This document shows, one piece after another, positions 1-7,954 of a stretch of 64,000 nucleotides of DNA. The notes under the pieces were generated by a model. That model did no database searches. It was not told the DNA's origin and saw nothing but the letters and a program-made list of their open reading frames with translations. Origin of the DNA: Oceanobacillus luteolus (GTDB lineage Bacteria; Bacillota; Bacilli; Bacillales; Amphibacillaceae). A program made the translations under genes and the position numbers. Every line of letters starts with the position of its first letter. Positions within the stretch are counted from its first letter, which is position 1. The stretch spans positions 1-64,000 of the forward strand of contig NZ_JAMBON010000007.1 of the NCBI RefSeq assembly GCF_023715655.1, given 5' to 3'.

Positions 1-20
1 GTAATATTTATTTGGGTCAT
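1..20 (-). CDS. Start of a gene that runs off the left edge (partial)
   Basis: A GGAGGT ribosome binding site on the minus strand lies about 9 bases before an ATG at 20-18, and the frame stays open for the six codons that remain (M-T-Q-I-N-I). A minus-strand TATAAT at 116-111 could be its -10 element. Too little is visible to say what it encodes. Confidence 0.45.
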
Positions 21-126
21 CTTTTCCTACCTCCATGTGTTGTTTTCTTGGTCGAAAATATTTTAACATGGGTCTGGAAGATGACCTATTTTTTTATACC
101 TTTTTACACAATTATAAGGACGTTAT

Positions 127-230
127 CACGAATCAAGCTAGTATGGGAGTGTAATGTACAATAGAGAGGTTCTATTGACACGAATCAAGCTAGTATGGGA
201 GTGTAATGTACAATAGAGAGCTTCTATTGT
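127..230. repeat. Two tandem copies of a 52-bp unit
   Basis: The unit at 127-178 is repeated at 179-230 with only a couple of differences near its end (gaggttctattga against gagcttctattgt). A third copy may begin at 231 (cacgaa) but diverges at once. Each unit ends in a short inverted repeat (CAATAGA, 4-5 base loop, TCTATTG). The repeats lie just upstream of the minus-strand TATAAT at 116-111, so they could be operator copies for the gene entering the window at position 20. The rest of 21-306 holds no gene. Confidence 0.85.
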
Positions 231-306
231 CACGAACGAATACTGTACGATAGCAAAATAGACAAGAGAGCAGCAATTATTAAAACGTATACCACGCCCC
301 CAATCA

Positions 307-337
307 AAAACCTGAAGAGAAGTTCTCTTCAGGTTTT
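307..337 (-). terminator. Terminator after the FAD oxidoreductase gene
   Basis: Perfect hairpin with 13-base arms (AAAACCTGAAGAG at 307-319, CTCTTCAGGTTTT at 325-337). It sits 18 bases past the stop of the gene ending at 355, and is followed on the minus strand by a T-rich run. Confidence 0.85.
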
Positions 338-354
338 CTCACTCTCATAATCAC

Positions 355-1539
355 TTAAGCATACACTTTATCTTTCTTGAATCGGTTAAAGCTCAACGGT
401 TCTGTTGGCATAATCGTTTCAGATTTTTCATTGATGATCTCTTCCATCAGTTTACCTGTACCAGTCGCTAAGCTGATTCCGTCCCCTTCATGTCCTGCTG
501 CGATATAAAATCCTGGAACTTCGTCGACAGCTGAAACAATTGGTAAATGGTCCTCCGTATACGGTCGGAAACCAGTGTACGCACGAATGATTTTGAAATC
601 ATTCATCTTCGGATAAAATCGGAGTGCACGTCTTGCCATCGTTTCAACCACATTAATGTCAATCGTTGGATCATAACCAACAAATTGACGGCTGCTTCCG
701 AGCAGGAAGTTTTGGCTTTCTGTCGGCTCCAAAACGAGAGCAACACCGTGTTTAGCAGTACGCTCATCAGCGATACGCTCACGGCCAAATTTATTCATAA
801 GGTAACCAAATTCCATGACATTTCGCATCATGACGGGCTCTTGTCTCGCTCCGACAAGAATATGTCCTTTTCTCGGAATGATCGGAATATCTACATCGAG
901 CATTTTTCCGATGAATGGTGCCCAAACACCAGCTGCGTTAACGACTTTTTTCGCACGTACATTTCCATTTGTTGTTTGGATAGTAAAGTCCGCATCGTCC
1001 TTTGAAATATGCTTCACTTCAGCTTGTGTTTTTACGGCTAATCCATAATCTCTCTCTGCTTTATCGATTAACGCATAGCAGAACATATACGGGTTAATTA
1101 AAGAGTCTGTTTCACATTCCAATCCGCCTGGGATGTCATGTGCGAAAAATGGTGATTCATTACGGATATCTTGCTGATCCAACACGTTAAACTTCAAACC
1201 GTTTTCCGTTTGTGTTTTAACCCAGTCAACAGCAGCCTGCATTTCATCATCATTATCACAAACTAGAATACTACCAGATCTTCTATATTCAAATGGTCGA
1301 TCTAACTTTTTGGCCAAGTCTTCAATCAATTCTTGGCTTACCCAAGACATATGGCTGTCGAATCCGGGATCCTTATCAACGATGGATACGTTACCATCAC
1401 AACGGGAACTTGTACCGCTTGCAATATCATTTTTCTCGATCAGAATACAGTCCAATCCTGATTCAGCAAGATAATAAGCTACTGAACAGCCGACAATTCC
1501 GCCGCCAATAATGGCAACTTCATAATTTTTTGTAGGCAT
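355..1539 (-). CDS. FAD-dependent amino/imino-acid dehydrogenase, DadA/HcnC type
   Basis: 394 residues. The N-terminus carries an FAD-binding Rossmann motif (GGGIVGCSVAYYLAESG, about residues 12-28) ending in the acidic IEK that binds ribose, and the length and C-terminal GHEGDGISLATGTGK stretch fit the DAO/glycine-oxidase superfamily. Members oxidise the C-N bond of amino or imino acids. The neighbours (separate pyridine-nucleotide-type flavoprotein, Fer2 protein and BFD-type 2Fe-2S protein) match the beta subunit of heteromeric dehydrogenases such as HcnABC, opine oxidase or D-hydroxyproline dehydrogenase, so this is most likely the catalytic subunit of a membrane- or acceptor-linked complex rather than a stand-alone oxidase. 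It is last in its operon, 65 bases after the preceding gene, and ends at a strong terminator. Substrate unknown; the adjoining ectoine genes suggest a product of that pathway (inference). Confidence 0.8.
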   Translation of the reverse strand: MPTKNYEVAIIGGGIVGCSVAYYLAESGLDCILIEKNDIASGTSSRCDGNVSIVDKDPGFDSHMSWVSQELIEDLAKKLDRPFEYRRSGSILVCDNDDEMQAAVDWVKTQTENGLKFNVLDQQDIRNESPFFAHDIPGGLECETDSLINPYMFCYALIDKAERDYGLAVKTQAEVKHISKDDADFTIQTTNGNVRAKKVVNAAGVWAPFIGKMLDVDIPIIPRKGHILVGARQEPVMMRNVMEFGYLMNKFGRERIADERTAKHGVALVLEPTESQNFLLGSSRQFVGYDPTIDINVVETMARRALRFYPKMNDFKIIRAYTGFRPYTEDHLPIVSAVDEVPGFYIAAGHEGDGISLATGTGKLMEEIINEKSETIMPTEPLSFNRFKKDKVYA

Positions 1540-1604
1540 ACATCATAACCCCCAACCTATAATTAAAAAACAATTTAAAAGCTACCCTAAACTATCTCCG
1601 TTAA

Positions 1605-2849
1605 TTATACGTATTCCAATTCTTTCTCCACTTCTTGTGCTTTTACCAAATCATCATATGCTGCGGATACTTTCGCACGGCCTTCTGGAATATGCGGGTG
1701 GAATTGGATACTTGCTGCATCCCGAGTTGCTTTCACTTCGCTGATAGCTGTTTGTAATTTACCAGTAATCTCAGAAGTATTCTTTTCTTTGATGACGATA
1801 GCCAGACCGGCAACCTTTCCTTGTTCACGGGCAACTTTCGAACTTTCAATTCCAGTAATATTCCCCGCGACATAAATTCCAGCTACCGGTGTCTCCATTT
1901 TTTCATTATGAACCGGCACATGACCACCAAGTTCCTCTGAGTAAATGAATGGACAACCGACAACTCCTGCAAGTTCTGCTAAAGGATACAATCCGCCAGC
2001 TATACAAACAAAATCGACAGGAATTTCCTCTTCGGAATTTCCAATGATGTCCCCGTGCATCGTGACATCAACCATGGTAACGGATTCAACTTTGTCTGTA
2101 CCATTGATTTGTTTAATTGCCTTATTCAAATAGATTGGCATGCCCCACATCTTGATTCCATTTTTAGGATAATATTGGACGACTAAATCTTGAACCCATT
2201 TCCATTTTGCAAATCTGCTTCCGAATTGAATAAACTTCGATGGTGCCAAGTGTGCAATTCGTGACAAACGCTCCATCACAAGGCGCGGATTCGCTTGATC
2301 TTCTGAAACGACATTACGAGTTGGCAGAGCCATACTGTGAAGATCTACCCCGGCAAGCTGCAACTCTCTTGCAATCGCTGCAGATAACACGTTCACACCG
2401 ACAACAATTCCCTTTTCGCCGACTTTTACACGATGAACGTTTGTCATTACTTGTGCAGCACCAATCGACATGACACCCGGTAATGTCCAGCCTGGAATAG
2501 GAGCTGGTGATTCTGCAGCACCTGTTGCGATAAGAACATTATTAGTTACAAATTTTTGTTGCTTCGTATGTACAACAAATTGCTTTTCCAATTTTTCTAT
2601 ATGATAAACCGAATAACCTAAACGAATGTCTGTATTCAGACTTTCCGCTTTTGTCTGTAACGCCTTGCTCTCTTCAATTCCGTTCCACCATTCACCACTC
2701 GGCTCTTGATGGAGCTGTCCAAGAAGACGGCCTCCAACTTTCGGAAATTCATCTAATACGACGACATCTAAATCATTTTCTCTGCATTGGATGGCAGCCG
2801 CTAACCCTGCAGGCCCAGCCCCAATAATAACAACATCTAATTGTTGCAT
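1605..2849 (-). CDS. NAD(P)/FAD-dependent oxidoreductase subunit, HcnB/opine-oxidase A type
   Basis: 414 residues. An FAD-binding motif (VVIIGAGPAGLAAAIQCR) opens the protein, and a second Rossmann fold in the middle contains the usual ATGA element. HcnB-like subunits that I know of are about 460 residues because they end in a BFD-type 2Fe-2S domain. This one stops short, and that domain is instead encoded by a separate gene at 3222-3494, so the complex appears split into one more polypeptide than usual. Start and stop overlap by one base with the Fer2 gene at 2849 (translational coupling). Role: electron transfer between the catalytic FAD subunit and iron-sulfur centres (family knowledge); physiological substrate unknown. 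Confidence 0.8.
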   Translation of the reverse strand: MQQLDVVIIGAGPAGLAAAIQCRENDLDVVVLDEFPKVGGRLLGQLHQEPSGEWWNGIEESKALQTKAESLNTDIRLGYSVYHIEKLEKQFVVHTKQQKFVTNNVLIATGAAESPAPIPGWTLPGVMSIGAAQVMTNVHRVKVGEKGIVVGVNVLSAAIARELQLAGVDLHSMALPTRNVVSEDQANPRLVMERLSRIAHLAPSKFIQFGSRFAKWKWVQDLVVQYYPKNGIKMWGMPIYLNKAIKQINGTDKVESVTMVDVTMHGDIIGNSEEEIPVDFVCIAGGLYPLAELAGVVGCPFIYSEELGGHVPVHNEKMETPVAGIYVAGNITGIESSKVAREQGKVAGLAIVIKEKNTSEITGKLQTAISEVKATRDAASIQFHPHIPEGRAKVSAAYDDLVKAQEVEKELEYV

Positions 2850-3229
2850 TACTTCTGTCCCTCCTGCTCTTTGTACTCCGCGTATGTTCTTGGCTTCACG
2901 CCTTCCTTAGAAGGGTCTAATGGATGAGGCTGAACCTGCCCGCTTTCAACAACCATATTCTCCTGGATAGGAGTTAAACATGCCCGCACATTATCTTCCC
3001 CATCAACCGTTACCCGGCATTCAAAACAATGGCCGATATTGCAATAGATGCCACGAGGATTACCAGATTCCTCATGCTTACGCAACGTACGGACTCCATG
3101 AGCTAAAAGAGCCGATGCAATGGTATCGTTTTCAAATCCTTCATACGTTTTACCATCAAATTGGAATGTTACCTTTCGTTTTTGATCAATTTGACCTAAC
3201 ACCGGATGGTCTACTATTCTATTATTCAT
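2849..3229 (-). CDS. 2Fe-2S ferredoxin-like subunit, HcnA/Fer2_4 type
   Basis: 126 residues. The plant-type 2Fe-2S cysteine pattern is visible as C-x4-C-x2-C followed by a fourth Cys 11 residues later (YCNIGHCFECRVTVDG then RACL), at roughly residues 61-84. This is the small subunit found with sarcosine oxidase-, opine oxidase- and HcnABC-like complexes. It overlaps the BFD-type gene upstream by 8 bases and the flavoprotein gene downstream by one base, which argues for one transcript and fixed stoichiometry. GGAGG lies about 10 bases before the ATG inside the upstream gene. Confidence 0.85.
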   Translation of the reverse strand: MNNRIVDHPVLGQIDQKRKVTFQFDGKTYEGFENDTIASALLAHGVRTLRKHEESGNPRGIYCNIGHCFECRVTVDGEDNVRACLTPIQENMVVESGQVQPHPLDPSKEGVKPRTYAEYKEQEGQK

Positions 3230-3494
3230 CTTTTGCCAGGCCTCCTAAATCTGTCAATGAAAGTGGTCTCACTGGAGGAGCGACCTTTAATGGAAGCTCA
3301 TTTGTAGGATCTTCCCCTGTTATATCAGTTAATACCTTGTCAACAGCTTGACGGCATGTACGCCCACCACAAAAGCCCATCCCGGCTCTTGTCAGCAACT
3401 TGAGTTCACGTGCTGAACTGTTGTATTTTCTTGCTGTTTCTTCTAACTCTTGTAATGTTACTTCCTCACATCTACAAACAATTGTGTCTTTCAT
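3222..3494 (-). CDS. BFD-like (2Fe-2S)-binding protein
   Basis: 90 residues counted from the ATG at 3494-3492, which has an AAGGGGG ribosome binding site 7-8 bases upstream. The open frame extends further upstream to 3644, but that extension looks non-coding and has no ribosome binding site. The bacterioferritin-associated-ferredoxin fold is shown by CxC near the N-terminus (IVCRCEEVT) and C-x4-C further on (GFCGGRTCRQA). In related enzymes this domain is fused to the C-terminus of the HcnB-like subunit; here it is free and is the first gene of a four-gene set. The 321 bases between it and the aminotransferase gene hold a terminator and presumably this operon's promoter; I could not pick a convincing -35/-10 pair there. 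Confidence 0.8.
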   Translation of the reverse strand: MKDTIVCRCEEVTLQELEETARKYNSSARELKLLTRAGMGFCGGRTCRQAVDKVLTDITGEDPTNELPLKVAPPVRPLSLTDLGGLAKDE

Positions 3495-3694
3495 TGTAAG
3501 CCCCCTTGCTGTTAAAAGTTTGTTTATCACTTGTATTCTATCACCAAATTCTTTGAAAATATAGCAAAAATATCGTTTAATAGTTTTTTTACTATAAAAT
3601 GCGACATGACGGGATACAGGTAAAGTTTTCCACCCCATATCCACGATAATTAATGGTCAAAATCATCAACAAAAGTGCACCTTTCATTCACGAA

Positions 3695-3733
3695 AAACTA
3701 GGACTAGTGATGGACACTCACCAGTCCTAGTTT
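3695..3733 (-). terminator. Terminator between the ectoine genes and the dehydrogenase genes
   Basis: Hairpin with 11-base outer arms (AAACTAGGACT / AGTCCTAGTTT) and an inner GTGA/TCAC extension, followed on the minus strand by five T. It lies about 80 bases past the aminotransferase stop, so the four dehydrogenase genes may be a separate transcription unit. Confidence 0.8.
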
Positions 3734-3815
3734 GACATTATATTTCAGAATTAACAATAGGATAGATGGCGTTATTTCGTAATAGTGGCAGAAGTGAATC
3801 TGCCTCTACATTCCA

Positions 3816-5159
3816 TTATAATCCTTTTTTCACTGCCGTTAAGGAAGTATCGATAATCGAAATCATTTTCTCTACTTCATCTTTTGTAATACAGAATGGT
3901 GGTGCAAATGCGATGGTATCTTGACCTTCATAAATGATTGCCCGGCCGATCATATTATGCTTCAGAGCTTCCTCTACTACCTTAGGTGCAAGCGGTTCTT
4001 CAAATGTTGTTTTTGTATCTCTATCTTTGAAAATTTCAATGGCACCGAGTAAACCAATTTGACGAATATTGCCGATTTCATCATGAGTTTGCTCTAGATA
4101 TTTGAATCCTTTCAGTAATTCAGCACCCATTTGGTTTACATTTTCATTTAATTTTTCCTGTTCAATGAGTTCCAAGTTTTTAAGAGCGACTGCGCAGGCA
4201 GTATTATGACCGCTGTACGTATATCCATGGTAGAAGTTGCCCTCTGTCAGCTCTGTCAACTCTTCTTTAAGTCTATCAGTAAATACTACCCCTCCAAGCG
4301 GAGCATAACCGCTAGTCACACCTTTCGCAAACACCAACATATCAGGCACTACACCAAAGTTGTCGATACCAAAAGTTGTACCGGTTCTATAGAAACCATT
4401 GATGACCTCGTCTGCAATGAATAAAATATCGTTTTGATCGCAAATCTCACGAACTTCTTTAAAGAAGTCTTCTGATGGTGGCAGGTTCACCCCGCCAGAA
4501 CCTTGAACTGGTTCAGAAATAATGGCTGCAATGGTTTCGGCACCTTCACGTTCGATTAATTCCTTCAGTGCGTCAATCGATGAATCTACATAGAGGTGTT
4601 CTTGAGATAGCCCTGGGAAATCTCTGAACGGGAACAACTCAGTCGCAGGTGAAGCACCAAGGGATACTCCATGATAAGATTTTCCGCGAGAGATGATTTT
4701 TGTTTTCTTTTCATAGCCTTTCATTTTCCAGTAGTAACGTGCCGTTTTAAATGCCGTGTCATTCGATTCTGAGCCACCACAAGTGAAAAATGTGTAGTTG
4801 AGATCTCCAGGAGTCATTTCGGCGATTTTTGCTGCTAAACGAATGACTGGTTCATGGCTATTCGTTGCGAATGTGGAGCTGTAAGCCAATTTTTTCATTT
4901 GCTCCATTGCCGCAACTGCAAGCTCCTCTCTTCCATGTCCGATGTTAACATTCCATAAAGAAGACAGACTATCAATGACTTCTCTTCCTCTTATATCTTT
5001 TAAATAGATTCCTTTTCCTTCTGTAAAAATAAACCCTGGCCCATCTGCCTGTTGTTGTTTGAATGAGGTGGATGGATGAAAGAAATGCTTCTTATCCAGT
5101 TCAGCCAATTCTTCATATTGCTTTTGTAAGCTTTCCGTTTCTCTTAATAACATATTCAT
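3816..5159 (-). CDS. doeD: Class III PLP aminotransferase, probable L-2,4-diaminobutyrate transaminase
   Basis: 447 residues, the usual size for class III (omega) aminotransferases. Visible marks are the cofactor-binding CGGSESNDTAFKTAR, the EPVQGSGG segment, the Asp of FIADEV that contacts the pyridine nitrogen, and the Schiff-base lysine in FAKGVTSGYAPLGG. In the known ectoine pathway DoeD moves the gamma-amino group of L-2,4-diaminobutyrate to 2-oxoglutarate or pyruvate, giving aspartate beta-semialdehyde. That assignment here rests on the adjoining ectoine hydrolase and aldehyde dehydrogenase genes; the sequence alone supports only a class III aminotransferase. GGAGGG precedes the ATG. 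Last gene of the ectoine unit before the hairpin at 3695-3733. Confidence 0.7.
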   Translation of the reverse strand: MNMLLRETESLQKQYEELAELDKKHFFHPSTSFKQQQADGPGFIFTEGKGIYLKDIRGREVIDSLSSLWNVNIGHGREELAVAAMEQMKKLAYSSTFATNSHEPVIRLAAKIAEMTPGDLNYTFFTCGGSESNDTAFKTARYYWKMKGYEKKTKIISRGKSYHGVSLGASPATELFPFRDFPGLSQEHLYVDSSIDALKELIEREGAETIAAIISEPVQGSGGVNLPPSEDFFKEVREICDQNDILFIADEVINGFYRTGTTFGIDNFGVVPDMLVFAKGVTSGYAPLGGVVFTDRLKEELTELTEGNFYHGYTYSGHNTACAVALKNLELIEQEKLNENVNQMGAELLKGFKYLEQTHDEIGNIRQIGLLGAIEIFKDRDTKTTFEEPLAPKVVEEALKHNMIGRAIIYEGQDTIAFAPPFCITKDEVEKMISIIDTSLTAVKKGL

Positions 5160-5248
5160 TTTCCCTCCAGGTATTATTATATTTTTTCAGCTATTAAGCT
5201 ATTGGATTTCCTGATTAATAGCCTAGTTAAAGGTGTTGCTGCATAGGA

Positions 5249-6700
5249 TTACATAGATTTTCTATAATTCAGCTTAAAACTTACGACCTTTGGCTCTGTC
5301 ATCTCCTGGATGGCATATTTCACACCTTCTCTTCCCAGTCCAGATCCTTTGACACCACCAAATGGCATACCGTCAATCCGATAATCACTACTATCGTTGA
5401 TCATGATTCCACCAACATTCATTTTCTCGATGGCTTCAAATGCTTTTTCGATATCTCTTGTGAAAATTCCCGCTTGCAGGCCATAGTCAACGTCATTCGA
5501 TTGTTGGATCGCAGTAGAAAAATCATCCACGGCATATAGTAGTACAACCGGACCAAATATTTCCTGCTTTGCAATTTTGCAATCTGCCGGAACATCCGTT
5601 AAAACAGTTGGATAATAAAATGCTCCTTCCCGCTTGCCTCCAATTAAGAGATTTGCACCTTTATCAACTGCTTCATTCACCCATCGCTCTACTCTCATCG
5701 CTTCCTTTTCGTTAATCATCGGACCCATATCTGTCGTTTCCAGCATCTTATCTCCCACACGATATTGATTAGTCTGGACAATGAACTCGGAGCAGAATTC
5801 ATCATAGATTTCCTGTTCAATATAAATCCGTTGGACTCCAAGACAGTTTTGACCCGTGGCATAAAAAGCTCCCGATACCGTTGATTCTACTGCCTCTTGA
5901 ACATCGGTATCCTTTAAAACGATGACAGGTGAGTTGGATCCCAGCTCCATGCTTATCTTTTTCAATCCTGCTTTATGTGCAATCTCTTCTCCTGTTTCTA
6001 GGCCACCTGTAAAGGAAACCATTCGAATCGCCGGATGAGTGACTAGCATATCGCCTATTTCTCCACCATGCCCTGTAATAACCGAGAGCACTTTGGCCGG
6101 TAAACCTGCAGCTTCAAATGCTTCCGCTAATAGCAGAGCGCTAAGCGGCGTAACAGTTGCCGGCTTGACGATAATGGCATTTCCTGACGCTATAGCGGGA
6201 CCGATTTTATGGGCAACTAAGTTGAGTGGGTCATTAAAAGGTGTAATGGCGGCAATGATTCCAATTGGAAAACGATAATAATAGCCCAGGCGATCTTCAC
6301 TGCCTTCTCTTTGATCGAAAGGAATGGTTTCTCCATGGATACGCCTTGCCTCTTCAGCTGATATCTGCAATGTTTGGATACAGCGTTCCACTTCAGATCT
6401 GGCTTGAACAATGGTCTTACTACCTTCCAATGCAATAGTTTCCGCATACTTTTCACTATTCTTTTTAATATAATTAGCAGCCTCGTTTAAGATGCTGACC
6501 CTTTCGTGGACCGGCATCGCAGCAGCAATTTCAGCCCCTTCTTTCGCTTGTTCGATGGCGTATAACACATCTTCCTCCGATGCTGCGGGAACACTGGTTA
6601 TAAATGAATCGTCTTGCGGGTTCCAAACTGCAATCGATTCGTCTTTACTGACCCATTCACCTGCAAGAAACATTTTCGTGTGGAGCACTTCGGTTTTCAT
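5249..6700 (-). CDS. doeC: NAD(P)-dependent aldehyde dehydrogenase, probable aspartate-semialdehyde dehydrogenase
   Basis: 483 residues, standard aldehyde dehydrogenase length. Catalytic residues are visible: general base Glu in SMELGSNSP, nucleophile Cys in FYATGQNCLG, and the conserved FGPVV and FGGVKGSG motifs near the C-terminus. In context it would oxidise aspartate beta-semialdehyde, the product of the DoeD transaminase, to L-aspartate, completing ectoine use as a carbon and nitrogen source. The sequence by itself would also fit succinate-semialdehyde or a related enzyme. It lies between the deacetylase and aminotransferase genes with gaps of 33 and 89 bases, same strand, consistent with one operon. 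Confidence 0.7.
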   Translation of the reverse strand: MKTEVLHTKMFLAGEWVSKDESIAVWNPQDDSFITSVPAASEEDVLYAIEQAKEGAEIAAAMPVHERVSILNEAANYIKKNSEKYAETIALEGSKTIVQARSEVERCIQTLQISAEEARRIHGETIPFDQREGSEDRLGYYYRFPIGIIAAITPFNDPLNLVAHKIGPAIASGNAIIVKPATVTPLSALLLAEAFEAAGLPAKVLSVITGHGGEIGDMLVTHPAIRMVSFTGGLETGEEIAHKAGLKKISMELGSNSPVIVLKDTDVQEAVESTVSGAFYATGQNCLGVQRIYIEQEIYDEFCSEFIVQTNQYRVGDKMLETTDMGPMINEKEAMRVERWVNEAVDKGANLLIGGKREGAFYYPTVLTDVPADCKIAKQEIFGPVVLLYAVDDFSTAIQQSNDVDYGLQAGIFTRDIEKAFEAIEKMNVGGIMINDSSDYRIDGMPFGGVKGSGLGREGVKYAIQEMTEPKVVSFKLNYRKSM

Positions 6701-6733
6701 AACATCACACCTTCCTGAAAAATGATTAAAAGA

Positions 6734-7927
6734 TTACTGCTTCAATAATCTTAGAGCAGATGCTGCAAGAATGGATACGCCCATCGGAAGACAGCGCTCG
6801 TCAATATCAAACGTATTTGTATGCAAGTCACGTGAGATTCCATCCTGCATAGCACATCCAAGAAAGAACATGGCTCCTGGTATTTGTCTTGTCATATATC
6901 CAAAATCTTCACCACCAAGACCAAATGGTTTTTGCACAATCTTTAGCTCTGGGTACAGTTCTGTGGCAGCATTTCTTATCACTTCATTCACTTCGCGATC
7001 ATTATTTAAAGCTGGTTCACCTCGTTCTACAACGAATGTATAGGAGCCTCCGAAAGGCTCCACCACTTTAAATGCTTGCTCCACCTCTTTGGCGAGCTGA
7101 TCTCTGACTTCAGGTGAGTAACTTCTCAATGTACCTGTGATCGATACTTCTTCAGGAATGATATTGCTGGCAGTTCCCGTCTGGATTTGACCAATGCTTG
7201 CAACAGCTGTATCCAGTGCAGATATTTTCTTGGAGATGATTCCGTAAAACGCTTGCAAAAAGGAGCCTAGCATCCAAATCGGATCCGTTCCCAAATGCGG
7301 ATATCCACTATGCCCTCCTGTCGCTTTTATTTTTCCATGGAAAACATCGACATTTGCCATACTATAGCCATCATTCATTTGGATGGTCCCTACAGGTTCC
7401 CAAGGACACATGTGAAGAGCAATAATCGATTCGACGTTTTCCAATACCCCCTCCTGAATCATGCGGGGTGCTCCAGATAAACCTTCATGGTCCGTCGCTT
7501 CTTCCGCAGGCTGGAAAATTAGTTTTATCGTCCCTTGGAATAATCCTTCTCTAGCCTTTTCCGCTAGTATTTTCGCTGTTCCAAGTAAAATTGCTGTATG
7601 GGCGTCATGGCCACATGCGTGCATCACACCGGGATTTTTTGATACAAAACTATGTTGATTTTTTTCCATAATCGGCAAAGCATCCATATCAGCACGAATC
7701 GCCACTGTTTTCCCTTCACCAGCAGAAATGGTTGCTACGATTCCAGTATTTGCAATATGTTCTTGAACAGAAACTCCTTCTATCTCCTTCAATTTTTCAG
7801 CAACAAAATCTGCCGTTTGATATTCCTGAAAGCTTAATTCTGGGTATTGATGAAGATGTCTCCTCCAGCTCACAAGCTGACCTTCAATTGCCATCACTTC
7901 TCCAATAAGTTCATTCGTTACCATCAT
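6734..7927 (-). CDS. M20 family amidohydrolase, probable N-acetyl-diaminobutyrate deacetylase
   Basis: 397 residues from the ATG at 7927-7925, chosen because a GGGGGAG site lies about 7 bases upstream; the frame is open further but without a site. M20D metal-binding motifs are present: HACGHDAHTAILLG, the Glu pair in QPAEEATDHEG, and LGGEDFGYM near the C-terminus. The lid domain has GHSGYPHLGTDP. Such proteins remove acyl groups from amino acids (hippurate, N-acetyl-diaminopimelate). In Halomonas and Ruegeria the deacetylation step after ectoine hydrolysis is done by DoeB/EutE, a succinylglutamate-desuccinylase/aspartoacylase-type enzyme; I see none here, so this M20 protein probably fills the step. 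I recall the name DoeB2 being used for such M20 versions but cannot confirm it. It follows doeA by 27 bases. Confidence 0.75.
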   Translation of the reverse strand: MMVTNELIGEVMAIEGQLVSWRRHLHQYPELSFQEYQTADFVAEKLKEIEGVSVQEHIANTGIVATISAGEGKTVAIRADMDALPIMEKNQHSFVSKNPGVMHACGHDAHTAILLGTAKILAEKAREGLFQGTIKLIFQPAEEATDHEGLSGAPRMIQEGVLENVESIIALHMCPWEPVGTIQMNDGYSMANVDVFHGKIKATGGHSGYPHLGTDPIWMLGSFLQAFYGIISKKISALDTAVASIGQIQTGTASNIIPEEVSITGTLRSYSPEVRDQLAKEVEQAFKVVEPFGGSYTFVVERGEPALNNDREVNEVIRNAATELYPELKIVQKPFGLGGEDFGYMTRQIPGAMFFLGCAMQDGISRDLHTNTFDIDERCLPMGVSILAASALRLLKQ

Positions 7928-7954
7928 TAGGTACTCCCCCCTGCCTGCCAACGC

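Noticed and set aside
127-230. CRISPR array
   Set aside because: The two units abut without spacers, and there is no cas gene in the window.
547-1005. Plus-strand open frame of 152 codons opposite the first FAD gene
   Set aside because: Antisense shadow of a strongly recognised protein; no ribosome binding site or family match.
355-3494. D-hydroxyproline degradation as the role of the four dehydrogenase genes
   Set aside because: No proline racemase/epimerase, no DapA-like dehydratase and no KGSA dehydrogenase nearby; the ectoine context is better.
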